DNA from: Pelodera strongyloides | Lineage: Eukaryota > Nematoda > Chromadorea > Rhabditida > Rhabditidae | DNA length: 64,000 bases | Direction of reading: 5' to 3' | Assembly: GCA_036852015.1 (NCBI GenBank) | Contig: JAANDG010000546.1 | Coordinates: 23,501 to 87,500 of the forward strand | Shown here: piece by piece, positions 1-31,846 of the stretch | Numbering within the stretch: the first letter of the stretch is position 1 | Layout: each line of letters begins with the position of its first letter | Program-made: the position numbers and the translations under genes | Notes under the pieces: generated by a model | What the model was told of the DNA's origin: nothing | The model's input: only the letters and a program-made list of their open reading frames with translations | The model's database searches: none

Positions 1-1431
1 TCGTTGTCGTCGATGTAGTGGTGGTGGTGGTTGTAGTACTACTACTACTTTCCGTTACAGTTGTCGTTGTCGTAGATCCTGTGCTGGTGGTTGTAGTCGT
101 TGTACTACTTGCTGTAGTCGAGGTCGTCGTTGTTGTGGTAGTCGTGGTTGTTTCCTCCACAGTGGTAGTTGTGGAACTGGTAGTGGTTGTGCTAGTCGTT
201 GTCGAAGTCGTGGTTGTCGTTGTGTCAGTCACTGTCATAGTCGTTGTCGTGGTCGTGGTTGTTGTCGAAGTGCTCGTCGTAGTAGTTGTCAACACGGTCG
301 TTACCGTCGAAGTGGGTGTCGTACTAGTAGTAGAGGTTTTCGTTGTCGTTGTCACGGAACTCGTCGTCGCCGTAGTAGTCGTTGTAGTAGTAGTGTTGTT
401 CATTCCGGGTTTTATCGTAACTGAAAACGGGTTTTAAAAGCTTTAGCGAAACCGGCAGGTTTTTGAAATGCATCTCAAGTAATTGCATTCCTCTGCATTT
501 ATGCATAGTGGGGTCTAATTGGGTCTAGTGTTTATTCCAATTTTTGCTCATTTGCATGTGCTGCATAAGAAAGCAGGTGTACGCAATGCGCTTCAAAAAC
601 CGACCGGTATTTCGCTTTAATGCTTCAATACTTTCCCAGCACTGAAACAGTGCAACAAAATTGTGACACCATTTCAAGCATATTCATTTTCAATTTTAAC
701 ACACTGATTCACGCATTTACAACACATTGCTACTGCATGCAGAGTTACTAATTTAAAGCGGTGCAGCAGCTGATTGAAGATTAACAGATTTTCGATAGCA
801 TCATATGCAAATAAGCATGATTAGAATACAAAAAAATCAAGCTCAATTCGAGCTCATTTAGCGTTAATGCATAGAAATACAGTCTTTCAAATAACGGCTG
901 TTATACCGCTTAAACTTTAAACCAAAGAAATGTGTGAAACAACTGCCCAAAGGCCAAAACAATGAAAAGGAACTTAAGTGTAGTAAAACTGAAGATCGTA
1001 CGTCTAATCAAAGTGGCAGAAAATCAATTGTTTTCAAAATTAAAATGCATGTTTTATTTCGGGGTTTATATTTGTGCACCTGCCGGGCGTATCAATACAA
1101 CACTGGAAAAAAAACTTCGAGAGTACCAATTCACACTTAGCTAATTATATGTACTAGTCATAATTATATTCCTCCGCTGGTATAATTATAAGTAGGGTTA
1201 CGCCCATTAAGAAAATGATGTTGGGCCTTACACCTTACACCTAATTGTAAGTAAGCCCTGTAAGGCCCAATGCAGCAGGGATGTTAGTTGGAAAATTTGC
1301 TGTAAACATGTTTCAATAAAGAATATTCACATACCTTCATTTCCAGGGAGTGTAGCAGCACAGGAATAAGAAACATCGATGAATAGCGTAAGTAGAAATA
1401 TAATACAATAGATGCGCAACAAGGAAAACAT
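1..1431 (-). CDS. Secreted Thr/Ser-rich mucin-like protein (5' part, two exons)
   Basis: Exon 1 is 1431-1335 and exon 2 is 420 down to the left edge. Exon 1 starts MFSLLRIYC and has a long Ile/Leu/Phe core ending near VSYSCAA, a typical signal peptide. It ends in one base (G) at a gtatgtg donor. Exon 2 starts after a gttttcag acceptor with two bases completing the codon, so phases agree. Exon 2 stays open for about 139 codons to the edge and is roughly 80% Thr or Ser, mostly ACN triplets, with sparse Val, Glu, Pro and Gly. Near its start is Asn-Asn-Thr-Thr, a possible N-glycosylation site. Such tracts are heavily O-glycosylated in mucins and in nematode coat or cuticle proteins; that role here is inference. 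The opposite strand reads as poly-Val, which is a shadow. The 3' end lies outside the window. Intron 421-1334 carries two inverted-repeat elements. Confidence 0.72.
441..620. mobile_element. TTAAAGCGAAA-type inverted-repeat element, copy 1
   Basis: A divergent member of the ~180-bp family. The left end reads TTTAGCGAAACCGGC and the right end ACCGGTATTTCGCTTTAA. It lies in the first intron of the mucin-like gene. Confidence 0.75.
753..913. mobile_element. TTAAAGCGGT-type inverted-repeat element
   Basis: It begins TTAAAGCGGTGCAGCAGC and ends GGCTGTTATACCGCTTAA, a related family with AGCGGT instead of AGCGAAA ends. The interior is A/T-rich with no coding potential. Confidence 0.55.
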
Positions 1432-1784
1432 CTTTGAAGATTTCGATTTGACGTGTTCAGATTATGAGCAAAGTACGCAGTAGAACTTGAATTAAATGTA
1501 GCCAATCAGTTTGCTAAATAACCTTTTTGGAACCTGTATACATAAATAATGATCAGGAAAAATATGCCCAATTGATCATAATTTCGTCGCACACCCTTTG
1601 CTTGCCAAACATGTGCGGCACAAACGCTTAATTTCCTTACCGTATATGAGTCAGAATAAAATAACACAGAAAAGAGTTTGAGACTTATCTAATTTTCGAT
1701 CAATATTTTCGAAACAAATTTAAAGGTGTACTAAAAATGGAATAAAAAAAAATAAGTGTTGTAAAACTCAAGAAAGCGAAAACC

Positions 1785-2326
1785 CTAAGCCTAGCCTAAG
1801 CCCATGCAGACATGCAAGACTCTCCCCTTGTTTAAAAAATCTCTGATATCATTTCCTGAAGAAAACGAGACTTTCCCATTCCCTAACGTTTTCTTGTTTC
1901 CACTATCAAGTCAAAGTGCAAATATCTTGATTTTGGGGGATAATTCGCTACGTGGTGATAGAGGCGATTTAGCAAATGATCAAAGATAAAGAAATCTAGC
2001 GTTCGGATCTACGTCATAGCTATAAGCCTAAGACCAAGCGGAAGCACAGGCGTAAGCCTAGACGCAAGCCTAAGCGTGAGTCCAAGTCTAAACCCTAAGC
2101 TCACAATCAGACCTAACCCAAGCTTCCCTAAACCCAAGCTAATCTAGCTTCCACAGGATCTACGTCATACTTTGCCTCAAATGAAATATAAGGGAAAAGA
2201 CTCAAAAAGAGACTCCCAGGGGCTTCTAGAAACTCGTGAAACATATATTATTAAAAATAATAACGAAGCATGACTAAATTCAAGCCTAAGCCTAAGCTTA
2301 AGCCTAAGCCTAAGCCTAATCCTTAC
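1785..2326. repeat. Interstitial nematode telomere-like repeats (GCCTAA)n
   Basis: At 2282-2322 there are six nearly perfect GCCTAA units with one C-to-T change. At 1787-2130 are scattered degenerate CCTAAG and CTAAGC units. GCCTAA is the complement of TTAGGC, the nematode telomeric repeat. Shorter pieces recur near 20888-20930 and 62320-62342. Confidence 0.75.
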
Positions 2327-2721
2327 ACTAGACGAGTTTAACAGACCACCCACCCACCCACATATCATACTCACATTAATGCCTAAAAAAATCGAAATCA
2401 ATCACATACGTTAGCCCGCCGCGGCTCGTTAAGTTCGTCATAGATGAGTCTGGAATTCTAAAAAAAAAAGTAAATTGAAGCTTAATATGTCTCGAATCAG
2501 TTATTAGGAGCATTCTTGCATTGAAGGGACATATCAATTGACACAACCAGTAGTAATCTTGATCTACAGATATTCGGAACGGGATTTTTCTAATTTTTTC
2601 ATATCCAAAAACCTCTATCAAGCCCACTCGACGCATGTTTATTATTATGTTATATTATTATTATTTTTATATTTTCTGCCTATTACTGTTGCAAGTAAAC
2701 GAGAACCTCGAACTATCATTT

Positions 2722-2896
2722 GAAGCGAAATACCGGAAGGTTTTTGAAACACATCGAGTACACCAGCATTATTATGCAGCTTATGCAAATGAACATAAAT
2801 TAGAATAAAAACTCGAGCTAAATTCGAGTCACAGCAAAAATAAGTAGGAATTCAGCTGCCCACGATGCGTTTCAAAAACCGGCCGGTATTTCGCTT
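2722..2896. mobile_element. TTAAAGCGAAA-type inverted-repeat element, copy 2
   Basis: The ends are GAAGCGAAATACCGG and CCGGCCGGTATTTCGCTT. The interior has the family's characteristic GCAAATGAACATAAATTAG block. Confidence 0.85.
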
Positions 2897-3689
2897 GAAT
2901 ATGAACAGTTATGCACAACTTCATTTCAATCGTTTTGAACATACCAAGTTTTTGGTGATTTTTTTTAAGATTACAAAGTATTAAAAAACAAAATAATTTA
3001 AAAAAAAATATATAAAAAATATAAAAATATGAAGATGTCAAGACATGAATTATAAGTATAGGTTCTAGAAATAGAGTTTCAAATGTCAAATGTATAACGT
3101 GAAATAAAAATACAAAAAAGTAAAAAGAGGAAATAGAAAGAAATGACCTTGAATATTAATCAAGGTACCCCGTTTCGACCCCTGAGTCACATGAGGATTT
3201 TGCCGTGTCGGGGTCTCATCAGTGCGAGCCACGGCTTCTTGAGATATAGAGAAAAAATAAATAAATTATTAAAAAAGGCGACGTGAATATGAACATATAT
3301 AAAAGAAAAGAATTAAATTAACGTAGCTGGAATTATTGCGGATGATAACAGATTATGAAATCGATAGCAATGGGAAATTGTATTATGTGTGTAGTTTGTA
3401 GTTTGAATATAATTGTCTAATAACCATCGGCTAAATAAAGGGAGAAGGTAATTAAATGGAAAATTGATGTAATTAATGAATAGAATCATTAATTTGAAAG
3501 ATAAACTAAGGATAGCATAGAGGAAATAATGTGAGCATATGTGAATTAAGTAAAATAAAAAAGTATGATAAACACCATTATGTCACTGGTACAAGGATCT
3601 GTCATATCATGCAAAATTATAACGAAACTGCACCATGAATTATTCGGCACCAGCCGCGGCTGGATGAATCGGCCCTCGCTATTTTTTGA

Positions 3690-3765
3690 AGGCGTTAAAG
3701 CGCAGCAGGTAGAGCGATTGACTCTGAAGCGAGAGGTCGAGGGTTCGAACCCCAGATGTGGCAAT
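3690..3765 (+). repeat. tRNA-like (pol III promoter) segment
   Basis: It contains an A-box-like GCGCAGCAGGTAGAGC and a perfect B box GGTTCGAACCC. The anticodon loop CTCTGAA would read CTG (Gln), but the stems pair poorly. I read it as tRNA-derived repeat material rather than a working tRNA. Confidence 0.5.
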
Positions 3766-4237
3766 GACTTTGTATGTTTCAATTCCATTGTATATTACCA
3801 TTGCAGAAAACTTGATGAAAAGGCTTTGTTGCGGAGTCCGTTATAAACTCTTGTCCGTTATATAATAAGTAAGATAAGGTAAGAGACAGGACGTTCTTGT
3901 GGAAAGAGTTTTTACATCTAGTTTTACGTTAGTTTTTCAAGAACGTCAAGTCCTACTGGAGATTCTGGTTTTTTGGCATTTTGTATGTTGTCTTATCTAG
4001 CATTTGGTGCTCTCACGTAGGCGGTAGGCTAGGTATTGTTTGATAAAACATTGTTTTATATCTTTGAAGCTAGGCGCACGTAGAATCATTGTCTTATACA
4101 TAACTTCGCTAATATCATATCCATAAGATTGGCATTTGGCAGCAATGATTGGACACCTTTTTTTACCATATAAAACAATCCTTCGAGACCTCGAAAACGG
4201 CACTTATTCCATGAATCCCTTTACTGAATGGCCTCCG

Positions 4238-4428
4238 CAAAGCGGTATTAGAGCCGGTTTTTAAAACTCGAATTGAACAACTGCATTCTTATGCATTTGT
4301 GCTAGCATAAGGTAGGGTCGAATTGGGGTAGTTTTTTATTCCAGTCATAATCATCTGCATATAATATAATGCATGGGAATGCAGTTATTCAACATAGATT
4401 TCAAAACCCGGTTGTTATATCGTTTTAA
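4238..4428. mobile_element. AAAGCGGTATT-type inverted-repeat element
   Basis: The left end is AAAGCGGTATTAGAGCCGG and the right end CCCGGTTGTTATATCGTTTT. The interior has the TTGCATTC...GAATGCA arms seen in the 13810-14002 copy. Confidence 0.6.
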
Positions 4429-4476
4429 CTCAGATGATGGATGGATGTGCTTTCGGGTTCCTATCGCAATCTTATT

Positions 4477-4877
4477 ATATAAAGGAGAAGAGTTTGTCAC
4501 GGGTTTGTTTTTATGTGCACAACGAAATCCCTTCATGAAGAAAAATTCTTCGATCGAAAGAGCACACAAAATCTTTGTGGTTGGCGAGATTCGAACCCAC
4601 ATCAGCGCACAACCTCTCGATTCACAGTCCAACGCTCTACCGGTTGAGCTATGCTAGCGTATGGGAGGAGGATCTTATAGGAGATAGAAGAGCAATTGCA
4701 ATAGCAAATTTGCAAATGTGCATGAAGTCCAGAACCATATTATACGTTTCCACATAAACGTAAATGAACATCCTTTTTACGCTCAGAAGAAATTCCCTTT
4801 TTAACTAGGGTAACAATCGGCCGAAGGCCGATTCCTCCAGTCGGAGAAGAGCCCGTAGGGCTCTTCGAACGGCTGGT
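4477..4877 (-). repeat. tRNA-His-like cassette, copy 1
   Basis: On the minus strand the order is: two adjacent stem-loops (4803-4870, including AATCGGCC/GGCCGATT), a block GGAAACGTATAATAT near 4737-4751, a GCAAATTTGC block, then a tRNA-like head at 4661-4587. The head has A box TAGCTCAACCGG, anticodon loop CTGTGAA (GTG, His) and B box GGTTCGAATCT. The acceptor stem GCTAGCA has no partner, so a functional tRNA is unlikely. Two other copies lie at 44560-45052 and 47695-48110. Confidence 0.65.
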
Positions 4878-5015
4878 GTTTCATAAGAAACATTCGTCTA
4901 ACATGTGTTGTTGCTTTGATTTGCAGGACAGTTTTATAGATTGTTCATGAAAACCTAGAAAATGATACGCGTTCTAGTGTCGTGTATTATACTAGTATAA
5001 GCGCTTTTAAGGATT

Positions 5016-5196
5016 TTAAAGCGAAATACTGGCCGGTCTTTGAAACGCACAGTGGACAACTGAATTTCTACGTAGTTACGCTACTTTGCTCGAATTTAGC
5101 CGGGTTTTTTATTTTAATTTATGTGCATTTGCATAAGCAACGTACGAATGCTGGTCAACTCGATGTGCTTCAAAAACCGGCCGGCATTTCGCTTTA
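5016..5196. mobile_element. TTAAAGCGAAA-type inverted-repeat element, copy 3
   Basis: It has good TIRs, TTAAAGCGAAATACTGGCC and GGCCGGCATTTCGCTTTAA. Its right arm (from 5165) is included in the downstream tandem duplication and so occurs again at 5544-5575. Confidence 0.85.
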
Positions 5197-5377
5197 AGAT
5201 ATCTCTCTCTCTCTCTTTATCTATCTCTCTCTCTGCAAATCTCTCTCAAACACCCAATCTCTCTCAATGACTCATGGCCTTTCGTACACCGTTAATCGGG
5301 CATGTGACACCATCTAAATATGAATTTGTTCCCTGCTCTCCATGTCCTCCTAGTATGTAGTGACCAGGGGCTTAATC

Positions 5378-5441
<64 letters not shown>

Positions 5442-5922
5442 TTCAGAACCTTCTGCAAATCCCTCATTTTGCTTCTCCTAATCTCTTCCCTCTATTTTAT
5501 CACAACACTATCTACTCACTATCATCCGTTACCTATCTATCAGTTGTGCTTCAAAAACCGGCCGGCATTTCGCTTTAAGATATCTCTCTCTCTCTCTTTA
5601 TCTCTCTCTGCAAATCTCTCTCAAACACCCAATCTCTCTCAATGACTCATGGCCTTTCGTACACCGTTAATCGGGCATGTGACACCATCTAAATATGAAT
5701 TTGTTCCCTGCTCTCCCTGTCCTCCTAGTATGTAGTGACCAGGGGCTTAATCCTCTCTCTCTCTGCTCTCTCCTCTCTCTCTCTCTTCTCCTCTCCTGTC
5801 TCTCTCTCTCTCTCTCTCTTTCAGAACCTTCTGCAAATCCCGCATTTTGCTTCTCCTAATCTCTTCCCTCTATTTTATCACAACACTATCTACTCACTAT
5901 CATCCGTTACCTATCTATCAGT
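5165..5922. repeat. Tandem duplication (~379 bp x 2) upstream of PPEF
   Basis: Copy 1 is about 5165-5543 and copy 2 about 5544-5922. Both start GTGCTTCAAAAACCGGCC inside the right arm of an inverted-repeat element, run through (CT)n tracts, and end CTATCTATCAGTT. They differ by few substitutions and by the length of the CT tract. The PPEF start codon lies about 260 bp downstream, so the 5' UTR or promoter region may be duplicated. Confidence 0.85.
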
Positions 5923-6183
5923 TGCCGTGTTGCGTACGCTCTGCCTTGGGCCCTTCTCTGCTTTCCCTCAGTCCTCCTGATTGCCGTACTCTCTAATGTA
6001 ATCAGCTGTTACGTCGTCGCATCCTTTATCTATTGGGTCTCTTGGCTTCTCTGTGCTCTCTCCCCAATTCACACTCTCTTATCACTATCAGCCTGAGTAT
6101 CATCTTCACACATTGGTAGTGGGCGGGGCCAGGGGTGCCTCCCTCATATCCCTCCCTCTCAAAACTACTACCTCCCCACGACC

Positions 6184-28578
<22,395 letters not shown>

Positions 28579-28583
<5 letters not shown>

Positions 28584-28903
28584 AGCGGAATGAAACGTCG
28601 TTTGTGAAACATGCCACTGTTTAAAGCGGAATGACACGTAGTTTGTGAAACATGCCACTGTTTAAAGCGGAATGACACGTAGTTTGTGAAACATGCCACT
28701 GTTTAAAGCGGAATGACACGTAGTTTGTGAAACATGCCACTGTTTAAAGCGGAATGACACGTAGTTTGTGAAACATGCCACTGTTTAAAGCGGAATGACA
28801 CGTAGTTTGTGAAACACGCCACTGTTTAAAGCGGAATGACACGTAGTTTGTGAAACACGCCACTGTTTAAAGCGGAATGACACGTCGTTTGTGAAACATG
28901 CCG
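28579..28903. repeat. Eight-copy 41-bp tandem array at the PPEF stop codon
   Basis: Unit starts TTTAAAGCGGAATGACACG occur at 28579, 28620, 28661, 28702, 28743, 28784, 28825 and 28866, exactly 41 bp apart. Units also contain GTTTGTGAAACATGCCACT. The PPEF stop TAA (28581-28583) is the TAA of the first unit's TTTAAAG. TTAAAGCGG resembles an inverted-repeat element end. Confidence 0.97.
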
Positions 28904-29166
28904 CGCTAGCGAACATAATTGTCAACTCAAATCCCATGTATCATATTCTAAATGTATCCTCTCGGTTCAGAAGAGTATAGCGCAATACATAATATAATAC
29001 TATTCAAAAACTCATGCTCTGCCCATAACACGTTAAAGTTTTAAAGTTGATGATGATCTCCTTCATAAACCAGAAATAGATGAGTTTCAAGTGTTTCGAC
29101 CAAGACAACGTTTTTGAGGCACATGCATTACTGTACAGCTCAGCTAATTCTCAATATTCCAATACG

Positions 29167-29348
29167 TTGAAGCGAAATAGCGGCCGGTTTTTAATACACA
29201 TCGAGTACACCAGCATTATTATGGAGCTTATGCAAATGAGCATAAATTAGAATAAAAATGGTATCTAAATTAGAGTAAATTAGCATAAATATGTAAGAAT
29301 TCAGTGGTCAACTATGCGTTTCAGAAACCGGCCGGTATTTCGCTTTAA
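29167..29348. mobile_element. TTAAAGCGAAA-type inverted-repeat element, copy 8
   Basis: The left end is TTGAAGCGAAATAGCGGCC and the right end GGCCGGTATTTCGCTTTAA. Confidence 0.87.
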
Positions 29349-29952
29349 TGATTTGCCCGTGACATATACCTATATCGTATCGTTCCTCATTGTAAGTCAT
29401 CGTGCTCAACTTCTCTGCAATTTCTTTCCCGTATTATTGGTCTAAGGAGCAAATACGAAAACGTATGACTTTTAACCTTTAACCAGCCCGGGCTAGCTGT
29501 TTGAAATACCCCACTAGCCCTTGTACCTTGTACTTACCGCTTCGGAATAAATTCATATATTTTATTGTAAACCCGTCAATGTAACAAATACTTGCCTGGC
29601 CCGTTGTTATACACTCCATTACCTTACCGCTGGTATCTTATTTAGTTAGCTACAGTATTTTTGGATACACCTTTGACCGTTTTTCGACGCTTAATTTACC
29701 TGTCGTTACCGTCGCATGGAATGAATCTCTCATTGTTTCCCGTTTTTTTCTTGTTTTCTTATTTTAATGAGATAAAGTTAATGAATAAAAATTTCTACTG
29801 AAGGCAAGTCCACAGCAACAAACGCGTTCTGTTATTCCAGCTACCATGTAGGAAGCGAAACTGATAGCAATAAGGCAAGTACATATGTATAAGATGAATC
29901 TACAAAATTGCCCACGGGCCCACGCACGGGAATGGAAAATGCCCTTCACAGT

Positions 29953-30133
29953 TTAAAGCGAAATACCGGCCGGTTTTTGAAACGCATCGTGGATAACTGA
30001 TTCCTAAGTAGTTATGCAAATTTGCTCGCATTTAGCTCGATTTTTGATCCTAATTTATGTTCATTTGCATAAGCTGCATAAGAATGTTGGTGTACTCGAT
30101 GTGTTTCAAAAAACGGCCGGTATTTAGCTTTAA
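29953..30133. mobile_element. TTAAAGCGAAA-type inverted-repeat element, copy 9
   Basis: A near-consensus copy with TTAAAGCGAAATACCGGCC and GGCCGGTATTTAGCTTTAA ends. Confidence 0.9.
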
Positions 30134-30487
30134 AGACTTCAACATTTAGAGCAAAACTCAACTATTTGCCTCTTATCGGCTTGTCATAAAACAGCCAATT
30201 CTTCACGAATTATTACTCTTACTCATTCAAAACACGCGCCAAAAGGTCGATTAGGGAATAACGGTGTTAGGATCACGATAACTAGTCTAAGTACTGTTTT
30301 CGCCTAGTTTATCCCCTACGAAATATGAATTCCGAATAACAAAAGGGTCATATTATTGTCAAACTGTACAGGAAAAACAAGCACTCATAAACAGTAATTA
30401 GATAAGACGCCGGAATAAAAAGAGTAACGGAAAACGGCCAGGAACCAGGAAGACATTTTCTAAGTCTAAGAACTATTCGTCAGAAGT

Positions 30488-31846
30488 ATGGCAGTGGCTT
30501 TCATCGTTTTCCACTTTCTGGTTGGTTTCATACAGAATACAGCTTTTATGACTGGGACCCAAGTAAAAAGACTACATCAAGTGCCTCTATGTCTATACAC
30601 GAAACGTCACCAAAATACCTATTAGGTAGGGTCAAACGATCAACTGATCTATTTGGGGCATAATATTTATACCACTGTAAGACGGAATACTTGCACCTTA
30701 GTACTTCTGGTTTCTATGCCAGTACATAGGAAATGGGTGAACCCATTTGGTGACGGTTCACTGGTTTTTTTTTCGTGGCCAGTCCATTTGGAGGTCAACT
30801 CGTGACCATGTGGTGACCAAGTTTCATCGAAAACCGTCATCATCTGGTCACCAAATGATCATGAACCAGCCACCAGGTGGTTTTTTCGGGAAACACCATT
30901 TAGTGACGGGCCAATGACGGTTTTGGTTTCGGCAATTATTTCGTTTTCTGTGTATCAACTGACACATCTTCACTCAGGTATTCGCATCATCCTCCCCGCT
31001 CAATCCCGTAACCAAAGCACCATGCCAGGACTACAATGGAGAGTGCCGCTTTATTAATGTACGTTCTCGAGGATAGCCATTTTATCGTACGTTTAAAGCG
31101 AAATACCGGCCGGTTTTTGAAACGCATCGTGGACGACTGAATTCTTACGTCGACATGCTAACTTACTTTTATTTAACTCTACTTTTTTATTATAATTTAT
31201 GTCCTGCATAGATAAGCTGCATAAGAATGCTGTAATTCTATGTGTTTCAATAACCGGCCGGTATTTCGCTTTAACATTGATAGTATGTATTATCACTATA
31301 ACATATGGAATGAATATTGTTATTTTTTTACTACAAAACTACTGCTTCAATGATAAACCAGTGGGTGGTGTAATTGTGTAATCTACCAGCGGTACACAAC
31401 TCTGTTTTATGATGATGTATATTTATGGTAATTTCCTTATTCAGCACCTCTGCTCCCTTCCCGAAGTGAAAAAAGAATGCCCAATGTCGTGTGGCTACTG
31501 TATTCCGCCGAGTGTTCTAATGCCAACTTGTTAGTTATTTCTTTTTCTTTTTTTTTAATTCGTTCAATTTATATTTATGTCGATAGTTGTTAGCTGCTTC
31601 ATTCAAATACCGACGCATAGCCATATGCGTTTTCTGCGCACTCTTTGCATTTTTCTTGCCATATCGGGGTTTTTTGGAATAATACGGGAAATATCGGCCC
31701 ATTAATTTTAATATTTTATTGTATAATCCTCTTCAGGGGATCCCTCCAATTGTCACGACACAGATCCATTCTGCCCCTCATACATCAGCCAGTGTTTCAT
31801 CGAACCAATCGCCGTCAAATGCCCCAAGACTTGTCAATTATGCTAA
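30488..31846 (+). CDS. Small secreted protein with two ShKT domains
   Basis: Four exons, 30488-30562, 30978-31058, 31445-31511 and 31737-31846, encode 110 aa with consistent phases. Exon 1 encodes a signal peptide (MAVAFIVFHFLVGF...). Residues ~41-73 form the first ShKT module with six cysteines (APCQDYNGEC, LCSLPEVKKEC, SCGYC). Residues ~79-110 form the second, also six cysteines (SNCHD, FCPSY, QCFIE, KCPKTCQLC), ending at the last Cys before TAA. The fold is named after a sea anemone peptide but is abundant in nematode secreted proteins and proteases. No enzyme domain is present, so this is a stand-alone ShKT protein of unknown role. Intron 2 holds an inverted-repeat element. The donor of exon 3 (gtgttc) is weak but gives the only in-phase join. 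Confidence 0.85.
30735..30935. repeat. GGTGAC/GTCACC-rich dispersed repeat, copy 1
   Basis: It includes CCCATTTGGTGACGGTTCAC, CATCGAAAACCGTCA and TGGTCACCAAATG. Inverted or related copies are at 43650-43797 and 55865-55995. It lies in intron 1 of the ShKT gene. Confidence 0.7.
31093..31274. mobile_element. TTAAAGCGAAA-type inverted-repeat element, copy 10
   Basis: Near-consensus ends TTAAAGCGAAATACCGGCC and GGCCGGTATTTCGCTTTAA, in intron 2 of the ShKT gene. Confidence 0.9.

Larger units (their letters stand above)
1432..6183. other. Intergenic region between the mucin-like gene and PPEF
   Basis: The two genes are divergent, so their promoters should lie here. I see no conserved coding segment. 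It holds telomere-like hexamers (1785-2326), inverted-repeat elements, two tRNA-like segments (3690-3765, 4587-4661), CT microsatellites and a tandem duplication just upstream of PPEF. The remaining DNA is A/T-rich and featureless. Confidence 0.6.
28584..30487. other. Intergenic region between PPEF and the ShKT gene
   Basis: It contains the 41-bp array, two inverted-repeat elements (29167-29348 and 29953-30133) and A/T-rich sequence. AATAAA at about 29546 is a possible polyadenylation signal but is far from the stop. No coding segment is seen. Confidence 0.6.

Noticed and set aside
18..437. Plus-strand open frame of almost pure Val/Leu
   Set aside because: It is the shadow of the minus-strand Thr/Ser-rich exon, which has splice signals and a matching signal-peptide exon.
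3690..3765. Functional tRNA-Gln gene
   Set aside because: The B box is good, but the anticodon and acceptor stems have several mismatches.
4587..4661. Functional tRNA-His gene
   Set aside because: A and B boxes and a GTG anticodon are present, but acceptor strands do not pair and the sequence recurs in dispersed repeats.
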